A stretch of 19,438 nt of DNA from CAYQAJ01 sp964415245 (lineage in GTDB: Bacteria > Planctomycetota > Planctomycetia > Pirellulales > Pirellulaceae). The stretch spans positions 1 through 19,438 of the forward strand of contig CAYQAJ010000072.1 in the NCBI GenBank assembly GCA_964415245.1. The letters run 5' to 3'. Position numbers and translations under genes: made by a program. Of the stretch, positions 8,336 through 15,581 are shown piece by piece. Every line of letters begins with the position of its first letter. Positions within the stretch are counted from its first letter, which is position 1. A model generated the notes under the pieces. That model ran no database searches and was not told the origin of the DNA. It saw only the letters and a list, made by a program, of their open reading frames with translations.

Positions 8336-8557
8336 ATGAACACACAGGTTTCGCGCATTACGATTGATCCGGCGATTTGCCACGGCAAGCCGTGTGTGCG
8401 CGGACTTCGTTACCCCGTCGAAATGCTGCTCGAGCTGCTCAGCTCTGGAATGACGTTCGATGAGATCCTCAAGGATTACGAGGATCTGGAACGCGAGGAT
8501 CTGTTGGCCGTCCTGGCGTATGCAGCGAAACTCAGCCAGACGAAGCGACTTCAGTAG
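8336..8557 (+). CDS. DUF433 family antitoxin
   Basis: 73 codons, the usual size. The DUF433 signature is complete: ITIDPAICHGKPCVRGLRYP at the N-terminus, then VEMLLELLSSGMTFDEILKD and YEDLEREDLLAVLAYAAKLS. In this family the C-terminal half forms a winged-helix-like DNA-binding unit. DUF433 proteins are predicted antitoxins of type II systems and act with a DUF5615 PIN-like toxin, which is the next gene here. The start at 8336 is set by GAGG 5 nt upstream. The stop is 8 bp before the toxin start, and the toxin's ribosome binding site overlaps this stop codon, so the pair is one operon. Autoregulation is expected from the family but not shown by a visible operator. Confidence 0.93.
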   Translation: MNTQVSRITIDPAICHGKPCVRGLRYPVEMLLELLSSGMTFDEILKDYEDLEREDLLAVLAYAAKLSQTKRLQ

Positions 8558-8565
8558 GAGAGACC

Positions 8566-8919
8566 GTGAAGTTTCTCGTCGACGCCCAGTTGCCGAGGCG
8601 CACGGCAGGCTGCCTGCAAATCGCCGGCCACGAAGCGATCCACACGCTCGATCTGCCGGAGGGGAACCGCACCACCGACGATCAGATCATCGACCGCGCG
8701 GATCGAGAGCAGCGCGTAGTAGTCACCAAGGACGCGGATTTTGTGAATTCGCACCTCGTGCATGGCAGGCCGACGAAGCTGCTATTGGTCTCGACCGGCA
8801 ACATCAGCAACCGAGAGCTCGAGGCGCTGCTTGTGCCGCTGATTCCGGCCATGGCGCGCCAGTTCCAGTCGCACGCGTTCCTCGAACTTGACCGAGGCGG
8901 AATCGTCGTTCGCGGGTAG
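8566..8919 (+). CDS. DUF5615 family PIN-like protein, predicted toxin
   Basis: 117 codons starting with GTG, with AGGAG 5 nt upstream overlapping the antitoxin stop. The conserved acidic residues of the PIN-like fold are visible: MKFLVDAQLP at the N-terminus, the DDQIIDRADREQRVVVTKDA block and KDADF in the centre. LLLVSTGNISNREL near the C-terminal part also fits the family. Members are predicted Mg-dependent ribonucleases neutralised by DUF433 partners. The actual RNA target cannot be told from sequence. The protein is full length with no missing acidic residue that I can see, so the module may be functional. Confidence 0.9.
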   Translation: MKFLVDAQLPRRTAGCLQIAGHEAIHTLDLPEGNRTTDDQIIDRADREQRVVVTKDADFVNSHLVHGRPTKLLLVSTGNISNRELEALLVPLIPAMARQFQSHAFLELDRGGIVVRG

Positions 8920-8990
8920 GCGTTAAGCGGTAAGAGCTGGTGAAACGAACGCCGCAGCCCGCGTGAGGCATTAAGGTGCCCCTGGGTGCA

Positions 8991-9017
8991 TGCTTATCGC
9001 GGCCGCGCTGGTAAGCA
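8991..9017. terminator. Hairpin between convergent toxin and fxsA-like genes
   Basis: TGCTTATC (8991-8998) can pair with GGTAAGCA (9010-9017) with one G-U wobble. The loop contains the self-complementary GCGGCCGC. It sits in the 134-bp tail-to-tail region between the DUF5615 and fxsA-like genes, where a bidirectional terminator would be expected. No U-tract follows, so the role is uncertain. Confidence 0.35.
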
Positions 9018-9053
9018 CGAACGGTGTCAAAGTATCGGCCGCTGGCACCGCGC

Positions 9054-9530
9054 TCAGTCGGGCGGATTCTCTTCCTCGGTCGACTCGCTCACGACGTACG
9101 AGTCGATGACTTCGGTACGATGTGCTCCCGCGCCGGTGAACGAGCCCGATGGGCCGAACGTGCTGATCGAAAATCGCCGCTGGAACCAATTCACCAGCCG
9201 CTTCTTGTACCACCGGCGGCAAGGCGGCACCAACAGCGACAGGCCCACGGCGTCGGTGATCATGCCGGGTGTCAACAAAAGCGCCCCGGCCAGAAAGATC
9301 AGCACCGCGTCGAGCATGGCGTCGGCGGGGAGTTGTCCCTCGGCCAGCTCGCGTTGGATGCGGCGCATCGTGTGCCAGCCCTGACGGCGCGCCAGCGCCG
9401 CTCCCACCAGCCCCGTCAGAATCACCACCAGCAGCGATACCCACCAGTGCGTCAGCTCGCCCAGGTAGAGCAATAGCGCCAGCTCCACCAGCGGAACGAC
9501 GACAAACAGCAGAAACAGCTTCCACAACAT
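9054..9530 (-). CDS. fxsA: FxsA family membrane protein
   Basis: 158 codons. The FxsA domain is clear: hydrophobic helices at about residues 3-23 (LFVVVPLVELALLLYLG) and 29-47 (LLVVILTGLVGAALARRQG), a helical loop with ELAEGQLPADAMLDAVLIFL, and the signature AGALLLTPGMITDAVGLSLL followed by PPCRRW. This matches the usual 'G.lLl.PGf.tD..GllLl.P..R' pattern. FxsA is an inner-membrane protein known from E. coli for relieving F-plasmid exclusion of phage T7 when overproduced; its normal role is not known. The ATG at 9530 places the hydrophobic N-terminus correctly. Only a weak GGAAAG lies 9 or more nt upstream. An in-frame extension to 9596 lacks support. It is divergent from the sulfatase; the 270 bp between them hold no recognisable gene. 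Confidence 0.9.
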   Translation of the reverse strand: MLWKLFLLFVVVPLVELALLLYLGELTHWWVSLLVVILTGLVGAALARRQGWHTMRRIQRELAEGQLPADAMLDAVLIFLAGALLLTPGMITDAVGLSLLVPPCRRWYKKRLVNWFQRRFSISTFGPSGSFTGAGAHRTEVIDSYVVSESTEEENPPD

Positions 9531-9800
9531 GGCTGAGCACTTTCCAACCCGTGTGCCGCCAGGAGCAATCCAGGAGCGCGGCCCCATCGGCAGCACGAAT
9601 CATACCAGACTCCCGCGCACGGGACAGTGATAGCGATACGCTGCCTTGCATCTCCGGGCGCTCGTGCTGGAGCGCCAGTTTGACCCCGTCCGCGGCGCCG
9701 GTCACAATGGCAGCGCACGTCGCGCGATCGGCTTCGATCCACAGGCAGTGAACTCGGTCACGCCAACCGGCGTGTCGCCAGGTACGCGGGAGCTTGTCGA

Positions 9801-11291
9801 ATGATGTTGAACCACGCCCTCCGACTGGCCGCCGCCGTTATTGCGGTCGTCTTTTGCGCTCAGGCAATTGTCCGCGGCAACGATGAGCACACCGGCCGCG
9901 GCAAACGCCCCAACATCGTGCTCGTCGTGGCCGACGATCTCAGCCCCGACTTGGGCTGCTACGGCAACGACGCGATCCGCACGCCCAATATCGACCGTCT
10001 CGCCGCCCAGGGTGTGCGGCTCCGCCGTGCTTTCTGCACCACCGCAAGCTGCAGCGCGAGCCGCAGTGTGATTCTCACCGGCCTCTACAACCACGCCAAC
10101 GCGCAGTACGGCCACGAGCACAGCTACCACCACTTTCGCACGTACGACGATCTCAAGAGCTTACCGGTGTGGCTCTCCGAGGCCGGATACCGCACGGCGC
10201 GCATCGGCAAGCTGCACGTGGGGCCCGAGAGCGTGTACCACTTCGACGTTGCCCTGCCAGGTGGCGCCCGCAGTCCCGTGCAAATGGCCGAGAATTGCAA
10301 GGACTTTGTATCGGCCGGCGACGACCGGCCGTTCTTCCTCTACTACTGCACGGCCGACCCGCACCGCAGCGGCGCTCGCGTGGCCGACGATCCGCAGCAT
10401 CCCGACGCGTTCGGCAATCGACCGCAAGGCTATCCCGGCGTCGAGGAGGTCGCGTACGACGCGGACGATGTGCGCGTGCCGGCGTTTCTGCCCGATACGC
10501 CCACCTGCCGGGCCGAGCTGGCACAGTATTACCAGTCGGTGTCGCGCGTCGACCAAGGTTTGGGCCGGCTCATCGACGTGCTGCGGGAAGCCGGCGTGTA
10601 CGACAACACGCTGATCGTTGTTACCTCGGACCACGGCATCGCTTTCCCGGGCGCCAAAACCACGCTCTACGAACCGGGCATGGTGGTGCCGATGATCGTG
10701 ACCGGGCCGAACATCGAGCGGCGCGGCCAGTGGTGCGACGCCATGGTGAGCCTCGTCGATCTTGCCCCGACTCTGCTCGATGCCGCCGGCGCCCTGCCCA
10801 ACGAAGAAATATCCGTCGACGGAGACTCCGGCGACACGAAACCCGACGCACCGAAATTGCACGGGCGATCGTTCCTCGCGGCCTTGAACGAAGAGAACCC
10901 CAAAGGGTGGGATGAGGTGTTCGCCTCGCACACGTTCCACGAGATCACCATGTATTACCCCATGCGGTGCGTGCGCTCGCGAAAGTACAAACTCATCTGG
11001 AACATCGCCCACGGGTTGCCCTACCCGTTCGCCTCCGACTTGTGGGAAGCGCCCACGTGGCAGGACGTGTACCAGCACGGCCCTGACGCCATGTACGGCC
11101 GCCGCACGGTCGACGCCTACATCCACCGCCCGGCGTTCGAACTGTTCGACCTGGAAAACGACCCCGACGAAACCCACAACCTGGCCGACGACCCGCGTTA
11201 CACCGACGTGCTCAAGGAGATGCAGGGCCGCATCAAGCAGTTTCAGAAGCGCACGAGCGACCCGTGGGTATTGAAGTGGGAGTACGAGTAG
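9801..11291 (+). CDS. Secreted sulfatase, N-sulfoglucosamine sulfohydrolase-like
   Basis: 496 codons with a Sec signal peptide (LAAAVIAVVFCAQAIVRG). Metal-binding RPNIVLVVADDLSPDLGCYG has the paired Asp at 45-46. The active-site motif is CSASR, Cys84 to Arg88, followed by SVILTGLYNHANAQYG. Cys84 would be converted to formylglycine by an FGE or anaerobic enzyme not found in this window. KLHVG (Lys137, His139), TADPH and TSDHGIAFPGAKTTLYEPG (Asp277, His278) supply the other catalytic and metal ligands. The stretch YGHEHSYHHFRTYDDLKSLP, directly after the active site, resembles heparan N-sulfatase (SGSH, S1_8-type) rather than arylsulfatases. The substrate is therefore probably an N- or O-sulfated glycan; this is inference. 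The motif has Ala where most have Pro (C-x-P-S-R). GGGAG lies 8 nt before the ATG. Confidence 0.93.
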   Translation: MMLNHALRLAAAVIAVVFCAQAIVRGNDEHTGRGKRPNIVLVVADDLSPDLGCYGNDAIRTPNIDRLAAQGVRLRRAFCTTASCSASRSVILTGLYNHANAQYGHEHSYHHFRTYDDLKSLPVWLSEAGYRTARIGKLHVGPESVYHFDVALPGGARSPVQMAENCKDFVSAGDDRPFFLYYCTADPHRSGARVADDPQHPDAFGNRPQGYPGVEEVAYDADDVRVPAFLPDTPTCRAELAQYYQSVSRVDQGLGRLIDVLREAGVYDNTLIVVTSDHGIAFPGAKTTLYEPGMVVPMIVTGPNIERRGQWCDAMVSLVDLAPTLLDAAGALPNEEISVDGDSGDTKPDAPKLHGRSFLAALNEENPKGWDEVFASHTFHEITMYYPMRCVRSRKYKLIWNIAHGLPYPFASDLWEAPTWQDVYQHGPDAMYGRRTVDAYIHRPAFELFDLENDPDETHNLADDPRYTDVLKEMQGRIKQFQKRTSDPWVLKWEYE

Positions 11292-11300
11292 CGGGGCAAA

Positions 11301-11360
11301 AGCGGAGAGCGGAAAGCGGCGGAGGTTGGTGGTTGGTTGTCTGTGGTCAGTTGTCAGTTG
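11301..11360. repeat. Purine-rich and TTGG/GTCAGTT low-complexity repeat
   Basis: Short imperfect repeats (AGCGGAGAGCGGAAAGCGG, then GGTTGGTGGTTGGTT, then GTCAGTTGTCAGTT) fill the tail-to-tail gap between the sulfatase and the WD40 gene. I recall comparable TTGTCAGTTG-type stretches scattered in planctomycete intergenic DNA. No hairpin-plus-U-tract terminator is seen. Confidence 0.5.
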
Positions 11361-11430
11361 CATGGGAGGTGAGAACGAAAGGCTCTAGCCACATTCGTCA
11401 TCGCCACAAATGTCGGAAACCGGGTCGACG

Positions 11431-13530
11431 TCATTCGTCGGTTTTCCAGATTTCGGCCAGCAGGCCGGGGCGGTAGAACTTTTCGCGGGATTCTTCGAAC
11501 GGCACCAAATCGAGAGTCCCGGCGATGCGGTGGCGTATTCGCTGCGTTGCCTTTTCGGTGCCGTCGTAGAAACCATCGGGCGTAGCAATCAGACACTCGG
11601 TGCCCGCATCGAAGAACGTCAGCGTCGCCAGCTCCTTGCCGCTCTCGGTGTCCCAGACACGCGCGGTTCCGTCGAACGAACCGGTCATGGCGCGTCGCCC
11701 GTCGTGGCTGAGTGCAGCACTGAGTACGATTTGCGAATGCCCGGCGAAAGTTTGTAGCCGGTCGCCCGTTTCGGCGTCCCAAACGATGGCGGTGTTGTCC
11801 CACGTCCCGGTCACGATACGTCGACCATCGCCGCTTACTCCCACGCTAAATATCCCGCGATCGTTGTTGAGAGTCGCCAATTGTTGGCCCGTGCGGGCAT
11901 TCCACACGATCGCCGTTTTACGCCGGCAACCGGTTACGAGGCGCTCGCCGTCGGCACTCAGTGCCAGAATCGCGACGCCGTCTTCGTGTTCGTCAAAGCT
12001 TCGTAAGCTTTTGCCTATTCGCACGTCCCACAAGATTGCGGTCTTATCGTTGGACCCCGTCACGATTCGCCGCCCATCGCCGACGAAGGCAACGCTGGAG
12101 ACGGAACCTTCGTGCCCGCTGAATGTTTGTAGCTTTTCGCCCGTGCCGGCGTCCCACAGAATCGCCGTATGATCGTTGAGGCCAGTGAGGACTCGCTCGC
12201 CGTCAGCGCTCAGCGCCACGCTCGAAGCGCCTTCACTCAGCCCGTCCCAAGCGCGAATCACTTTGCCAGTACCGGTATCCCAAAGCGAGACGGTCCTGCC
12301 ACCGAGTTTGGCCAAGAATCTGTCGGCTTTGCGGTCGACAGCGACCTCCGCGACAGGCTGTGCGTCGTCGGGATACGCGCCCAGCTTCCTTCCTGTATCT
12401 GTGGCCCAAAGCGTCATCACTCCGCCGGCGCCTCCGTCGGAGTCCACGGGGAAAAACCCGTGGTGAGGAATCGTCGCGATCGCCTGCCCAACTTCGCCAA
12501 TCACAAAGACGGCGACGTTACCTTTGCGTCCTGCGATGGTGTGAACCGGCTCTCCGGTATCCACATCCCAGACGACGAGGCTTCCGTCAATCGCGCCCCT
12601 TGCTAATCGATGACCATCGCCGTTGAGCGCCACGCTATAGAAGGCGTTTTCGTGACCACTGAAAGTGCGCAGCTTCTCGCCGGTGCGCACATCCCAGACA
12701 ATTGCCGAATCGCGGTTGGATGCCGTCAAAACACGCCCGCCGTCGTTACTGAGAAAAACGGTATTGATGCCCTTCTCGCCGCCGTCGAATGAGAACGTGC
12801 GGAGTCTTTTTCCCGTATTTGCCTCCCACAGGATCGCTGTCTTGTCTTCGGATCCCGTCAGCACACGTTTTCCATCCCCGCTGAAGGCGACGCTCGTAAC
12901 AGGCTCAGTGTGTTTTCGGAAAGTGCTTAGCTTTTCGCCAGTGCGGCCGTCCCATAGGATCGCAGTCGTGTCCGCCGAACCCGTAAGGACACGGCCGCCA
13001 TCGGTGGTAATGGCAACGCTCACGACGGGGTCCGTGTGCCCTTCTAGGGTGTGCAGCTTTTGGCCGGTCTTGCCATCCCATACGATTGCCGTCGCGTCTC
13101 GCGACCCGGTAACCACTCGCTGGCCATCACCGCTGATCGCCGCAGCGATAACCCAATCCCAATGAGCGTCGAGTCGTCGCAATTCTTCACCGGTTCGCGC
13201 GTCCCAAAGAATCGCCGCGTTGCTGAGGAATGGGATGGTAACGGCGCTCGTGCCGTTTCCGGCAAGTGCAATGCTCAACATGGGACTTTGGCCAAAACTG
13301 CGCAACTTCGTGCCCGTGTGAGCATCCCACAAAGCGACCGTCGAGTCCGCTGAACTGGATAGTATGTACCTTCCGTCGCCACTAAAGGTTACGCTGAGGA
13401 TACCGTCTTGGTGCCCGGTCTGAACGACGGGTTCCAGCTTCCGCTCCCCGGCACGCGCCGGAGAAGAAAGAAGAATGCAAAGGACGATGCCGAGAATCGT
13501 CCAAACGTAGGCGTCAATCCGTTGGGTCAT
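11431..13530 (-). CDS. Secreted WD40 repeat protein with 14 repeats and a conserved C-terminal tail
   Basis: 699 codons. Residues 1-32 are a Sec signal peptide (ILGIVLCILLSSPARAG), so the propellers should lie outside the cytoplasm. I count 14 WD40 repeats of about 42 residues between about 36 and 638, enough for two seven-bladed propellers. Most have the form VxSVAxSGDGxRVLTGSxDxTAILWD followed by a TG-x-x-L-x-T-F linker. Repeats 2, 8 and 9 are the most diverged; repeat 8 carries an insertion (HHGFFPVDSDGGAGG). The last 60 residues are not WD40. They have the motif IATPDGFYDGTEKATQRIRH and end EKFYRPGLLAEIW, a tail I know from WD40 proteins associated with caspase-like peptidases, though no peptidase domain is here. 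GGAGG lies 7 nt before the ATG, fixing the start. Likely a protein-interaction scaffold; its partner is unknown. Confidence 0.93.
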   Translation of the reverse strand: MTQRIDAYVWTILGIVLCILLSSPARAGERKLEPVVQTGHQDGILSVTFSGDGRYILSSSADSTVALWDAHTGTKLRSFGQSPMLSIALAGNGTSAVTIPFLSNAAILWDARTGEELRRLDAHWDWVIAAAISGDGQRVVTGSRDATAIVWDGKTGQKLHTLEGHTDPVVSVAITTDGGRVLTGSADTTAILWDGRTGEKLSTFRKHTEPVTSVAFSGDGKRVLTGSEDKTAILWEANTGKRLRTFSFDGGEKGINTVFLSNDGGRVLTASNRDSAIVWDVRTGEKLRTFSGHENAFYSVALNGDGHRLARGAIDGSLVVWDVDTGEPVHTIAGRKGNVAVFVIGEVGQAIATIPHHGFFPVDSDGGAGGVMTLWATDTGRKLGAYPDDAQPVAEVAVDRKADRFLAKLGGRTVSLWDTGTGKVIRAWDGLSEGASSVALSADGERVLTGLNDHTAILWDAGTGEKLQTFSGHEGSVSSVAFVGDGRRIVTGSNDKTAILWDVRIGKSLRSFDEHEDGVAILALSADGERLVTGCRRKTAIVWNARTGQQLATLNNDRGIFSVGVSGDGRRIVTGTWDNTAIVWDAETGDRLQTFAGHSQIVLSAALSHDGRRAMTGSFDGTARVWDTESGKELATLTFFDAGTECLIATPDGFYDGTEKATQRIRHRIAGTLDLVPFEESREKFYRPGLLAEIWKTDE

Positions 13531-13537
13531 AGAATGT

Positions 13538-13542
13538 CCTCC
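13538..13542 (-). promoter_or_regulatory. Ribosome binding site GGAGG deciding the WD40 gene start
   Basis: On the minus strand GGAGG is 7 nt from the ATG at 13530. This start gives an ordinary signal peptide. The longer in-frame reading from 13620 would put 30 charged residues ahead of it. Confidence 0.8.
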
Positions 13543-13696
13543 GTGAGGCGATGGAATTCGCTTCCTGGCGTCAATGAAGTGCGCCGCGCGTAAGCTGCCA
13601 ATGTGGCGCACAAATGGCACGCACTACCATGCCACGACAGCCGGCGCGCAATCAAGCCCATTCGGCTTTGGCGGAAATGCGCGCCCGTCCGCGGTG

Positions 13697-13822
13697 CTAG
13701 CACGACGTCGAGAGGACGCGTGTGCATCCGGCCAGTTCGATGGCTTCGCGTTCGAGTCCGGTGGCCGGCACGGTATAGCTGCTCGACTTCGGCGCGAGCT
13801 TGCCCCGGCGATCATCGTTCAT
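13697..13822 (-). CDS. Small ORF (41 residues) overlapping the response regulator stop
   Basis: The ATG overlaps the response-regulator TGA as ATGA, the arrangement typical of translational coupling. The product (MNDDRRGKLAPKSS, then YTVPATGLEREAIELAG, then CTRVLSTSC) has no family I recognise. It could be a genuine small protein or the remnant of a longer gene; the sequence after its TAG stays uninterpretable in all frames up to the WD40 gene. The 166 bp between its stop and the WD40 start hold only the WD40 ribosome binding site. Confidence 0.35.
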   Translation of the reverse strand: MNDDRRGKLAPKSSSYTVPATGLEREAIELAGCTRVLSTSC

Positions 13823-14641
13823 ACGCTCGCGCGGCTGCGGCGACGTTGCTTCACCCGGTAATAGTCGACGAGCAGGCCCATCATTTCCAGCGAAAGGAGC
13901 CATCCCTCGACGGCCAGCGATCGGGCGCGGCTCGGGCTGCACTCGGCAGCCGCTTGTTTGAGAGCGGTCAGGTGCACGTCCGCCAGGTCGTGCGGCCCGG
14001 CTGCGGCGTCGCCCAGGCAATGGGAGAATTGCTGCATGAGCTGCCGCGACTCTTCGGATTTTAGCGCGTTGGGCTCGTGACACGCTTCCAGCAATTTCTC
14101 GTAGTCGCGCACGAGCTGCCCGAATGTCCGCGGCTTGCGGCGGCGCATCGGCACCGTATTGTCCGCCGCAGCCGTGTCGACATCCCCATTCGCCGACGCC
14201 AGTTCCTGGTACGCCAGCAGCGAGTCGCGCAGTTGGCGGAGCTGCGTTTCGCGAGAGCGGTTCACGGCGAAGCCGATTGCCCGGCGGAGGGAGTTGGCCG
14301 TGATTTCCGACTTGCACAGGAAGTCCTGTGCACCGGCGTCGATGCACGACAGGGCCAGCTCTTCGTCGTTCGTGTCGGTGAGCACGACGATCGGCACGTC
14401 GGGGGCCAGCTCGCGAATGCGCGACGCTCTCTGGGCCGGCGATGTGCGGCAGACTCAGGTCCAGCAGCACGACGTCGACGTGGCCCCGTTGCAGCCGGTC
14501 CGCGGCGTCGTGCATGCTTGCAGCTTGATCGATCTGATAGGCGCCGGGGTCCGACCCCTCGAGGAACGCCGGCGCGAGGTCGGCGTCGGCCCGACTGTCT
14601 TCCACGATCAGAACTCGTAGGGAATCCGTTTCCGTTGGCAT
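13819..14641 (-). pseudogene. Response regulator (CheY-like receiver plus helical C-terminal domain) with a frameshift in the receiver
   Basis: The first frame, from the ATG at 14641, encodes LRVLIVEDSRADADLA (acidic pair Glu14, Asp15) and VVLLDLSLPHIAGP with the phospho-acceptor Asp61. It then turns into Arg-rich nonsense. The second frame continues the same receiver with ASRIRELAPDVPIVVLTDTN, AGAQDFLCKSEI (conserved Thr and Lys) and on to the TGA at 13819. The break falls at the AGAGAG tract at 14427-14432. Restoring one AG unit gives GPERASRIREL, the right spacing for a receiver. Downstream are about 150 helical residues (FGQLVRDYEKLLEACHEP, then LMQQFSHCLGDAAA, then VEGWLLSLEMMGLLVDYYRV) with no DNA-binding motif I recognise. 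Either a real inactivating or phase-variable shift or a sequencing error. The restored length would be about 275 residues. The small coupled ORF and the WD40 gene follow on the same strand. Confidence 0.8.
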
Positions 14642-15065
14642 TGTCTTGTTGCATTCGTGAAACAGGGCGCGATGGAATCGGTGGTCGGCATGCCCAAGCC
14701 CGTCGTGCGGTGAGCGCCGACCCGTCGGGAGGTAGGCCCGTGCGGGGTGGAGTGTTGGGGATGTCCGCTTGCGCTGGCTTCGCTGGGCAAGGCGAAATGC
14801 TTCGGCCCGTGAAAGAGTACGTTCTGCTAGTGCGAAACATATGGGGAGTTATCCGTACGACTAGGGCAGAATCGCACAGGCTGGGAAAGCCCGGCGCGCA
14901 CTCCCACGTCGCTTGCCACACAATTGCCATGCACCTTGCCGCAGAGATACGGATTCGTCGGGACCGCCGCAGGGAATATTGTTGCGTTTCCCCCGCAAAT
15001 CTGCACCAATTGATGAATTGGGCGTCGAATACGTCTATCGGGCCGGACGGATAGGAGAGAACCCC
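14642..15065. other. Intergenic region, no gene seen
   Basis: The 424 bp lie between the divergently transcribed response regulator and the secreted hypothetical. Open frames exist on both strands but none reads like a protein or has a supported start. The stretch should hold two promoters; I see no convincing -35/-10 pair. A ribosome binding site (AGGAG, 15053-15057) for the next gene closes it. Confidence 0.6.
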
Positions 15066-15548
15066 ATGTTGCGCAATCTGGGCCTGTCACTTTTAGTCGT
15101 GGGGTGGTGCGGAGCTGCTCTCGGTGATGACGACGTCGCGGAGCAAGCCCCATTCAAGCGGGACGGCATCACCTACCAAAGGTGGCTGTGGCCCGTAGCG
15201 ACTTCGAAGGAATCGGGGGAGAAGGTCGCGTCGCGCATTGCCCGCATCAACGATCTGCTGAACGGCAAATTGGTGCCGCTGACGGACTGCGAATCGAACC
15301 CCGTCTGTTGCATGTGGGTCGAAGTGACCCATTGGCAGCCGAACCCCGGACGGCCAGGGTATGTCATCATCATTCAAGGTGGGGGAGCGGTGCTGATGGC
15401 ATCGAACATCGAACAGCTCGATGCGGCGATAAAGCGAATCAACGATGTCCGCGTTGTGAAGGGGGAGGCAGTGTTCTTGCCGCTGGGAGTGCTGACGAAT
15501 TATTCCGTCGTTCCGGCGGAAAAGGACGATACCGAGCAAGCGAAATAG
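15066..15548 (+). CDS. Small secreted hypothetical protein
   Basis: 160 codons with a short Sec signal peptide (LGLSLLVVGWCGAALG, then DDD). The mature part is a mixed alpha/beta sequence: ITYQRWLWPVATSKESGEKV, VASRIARINDLLNGK, two adjacent cysteines in NPVCCMWVEVTHWQP, then GYVIIIQGGGAVLMASNIEQ and LDAAIKRINDV. The repeated 'RIN' helices suggest two small alpha/beta subrepeats (IARINDLLNG and IKRINDVRVV). I do not recognise a family. AGGAG lies 8 nt before the ATG, which decides the start against longer in-frame readings. The next membrane gene follows after 33 bp on the same strand with its own strong ribosome binding site, so the two are probably one operon. Confidence 0.75.
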   Translation: MLRNLGLSLLVVGWCGAALGDDDVAEQAPFKRDGITYQRWLWPVATSKESGEKVASRIARINDLLNGKLVPLTDCESNPVCCMWVEVTHWQPNPGRPGYVIIIQGGGAVLMASNIEQLDAAIKRINDVRVVKGEAVFLPLGVLTNYSVVPAEKDDTEQAK

Positions 15549-15581
15549 GATCGCCACCGGACGGCTGACCGGGAGGAATCC

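Noticed and set aside
10161..11363. Minus-strand 400-codon open frame opposite the sulfatase
   Set aside because: The sulfatase motifs are all on the plus strand; the antisense frame has no domain and is Val/Gly/Arg-biased.
13697..14430. Continuation of the first response-regulator frame after residue about 70
   Set aside because: Arg-rich nonsense; the receiver continues in the neighbouring frame. Only its last 41 codons are considered separately.
15285..15300. GAATCGAACC resembling the T-arm of a tRNA
   Set aside because: It lies inside the coding region of the secreted hypothetical, and no acceptor stem or anticodon arm can be built around it.
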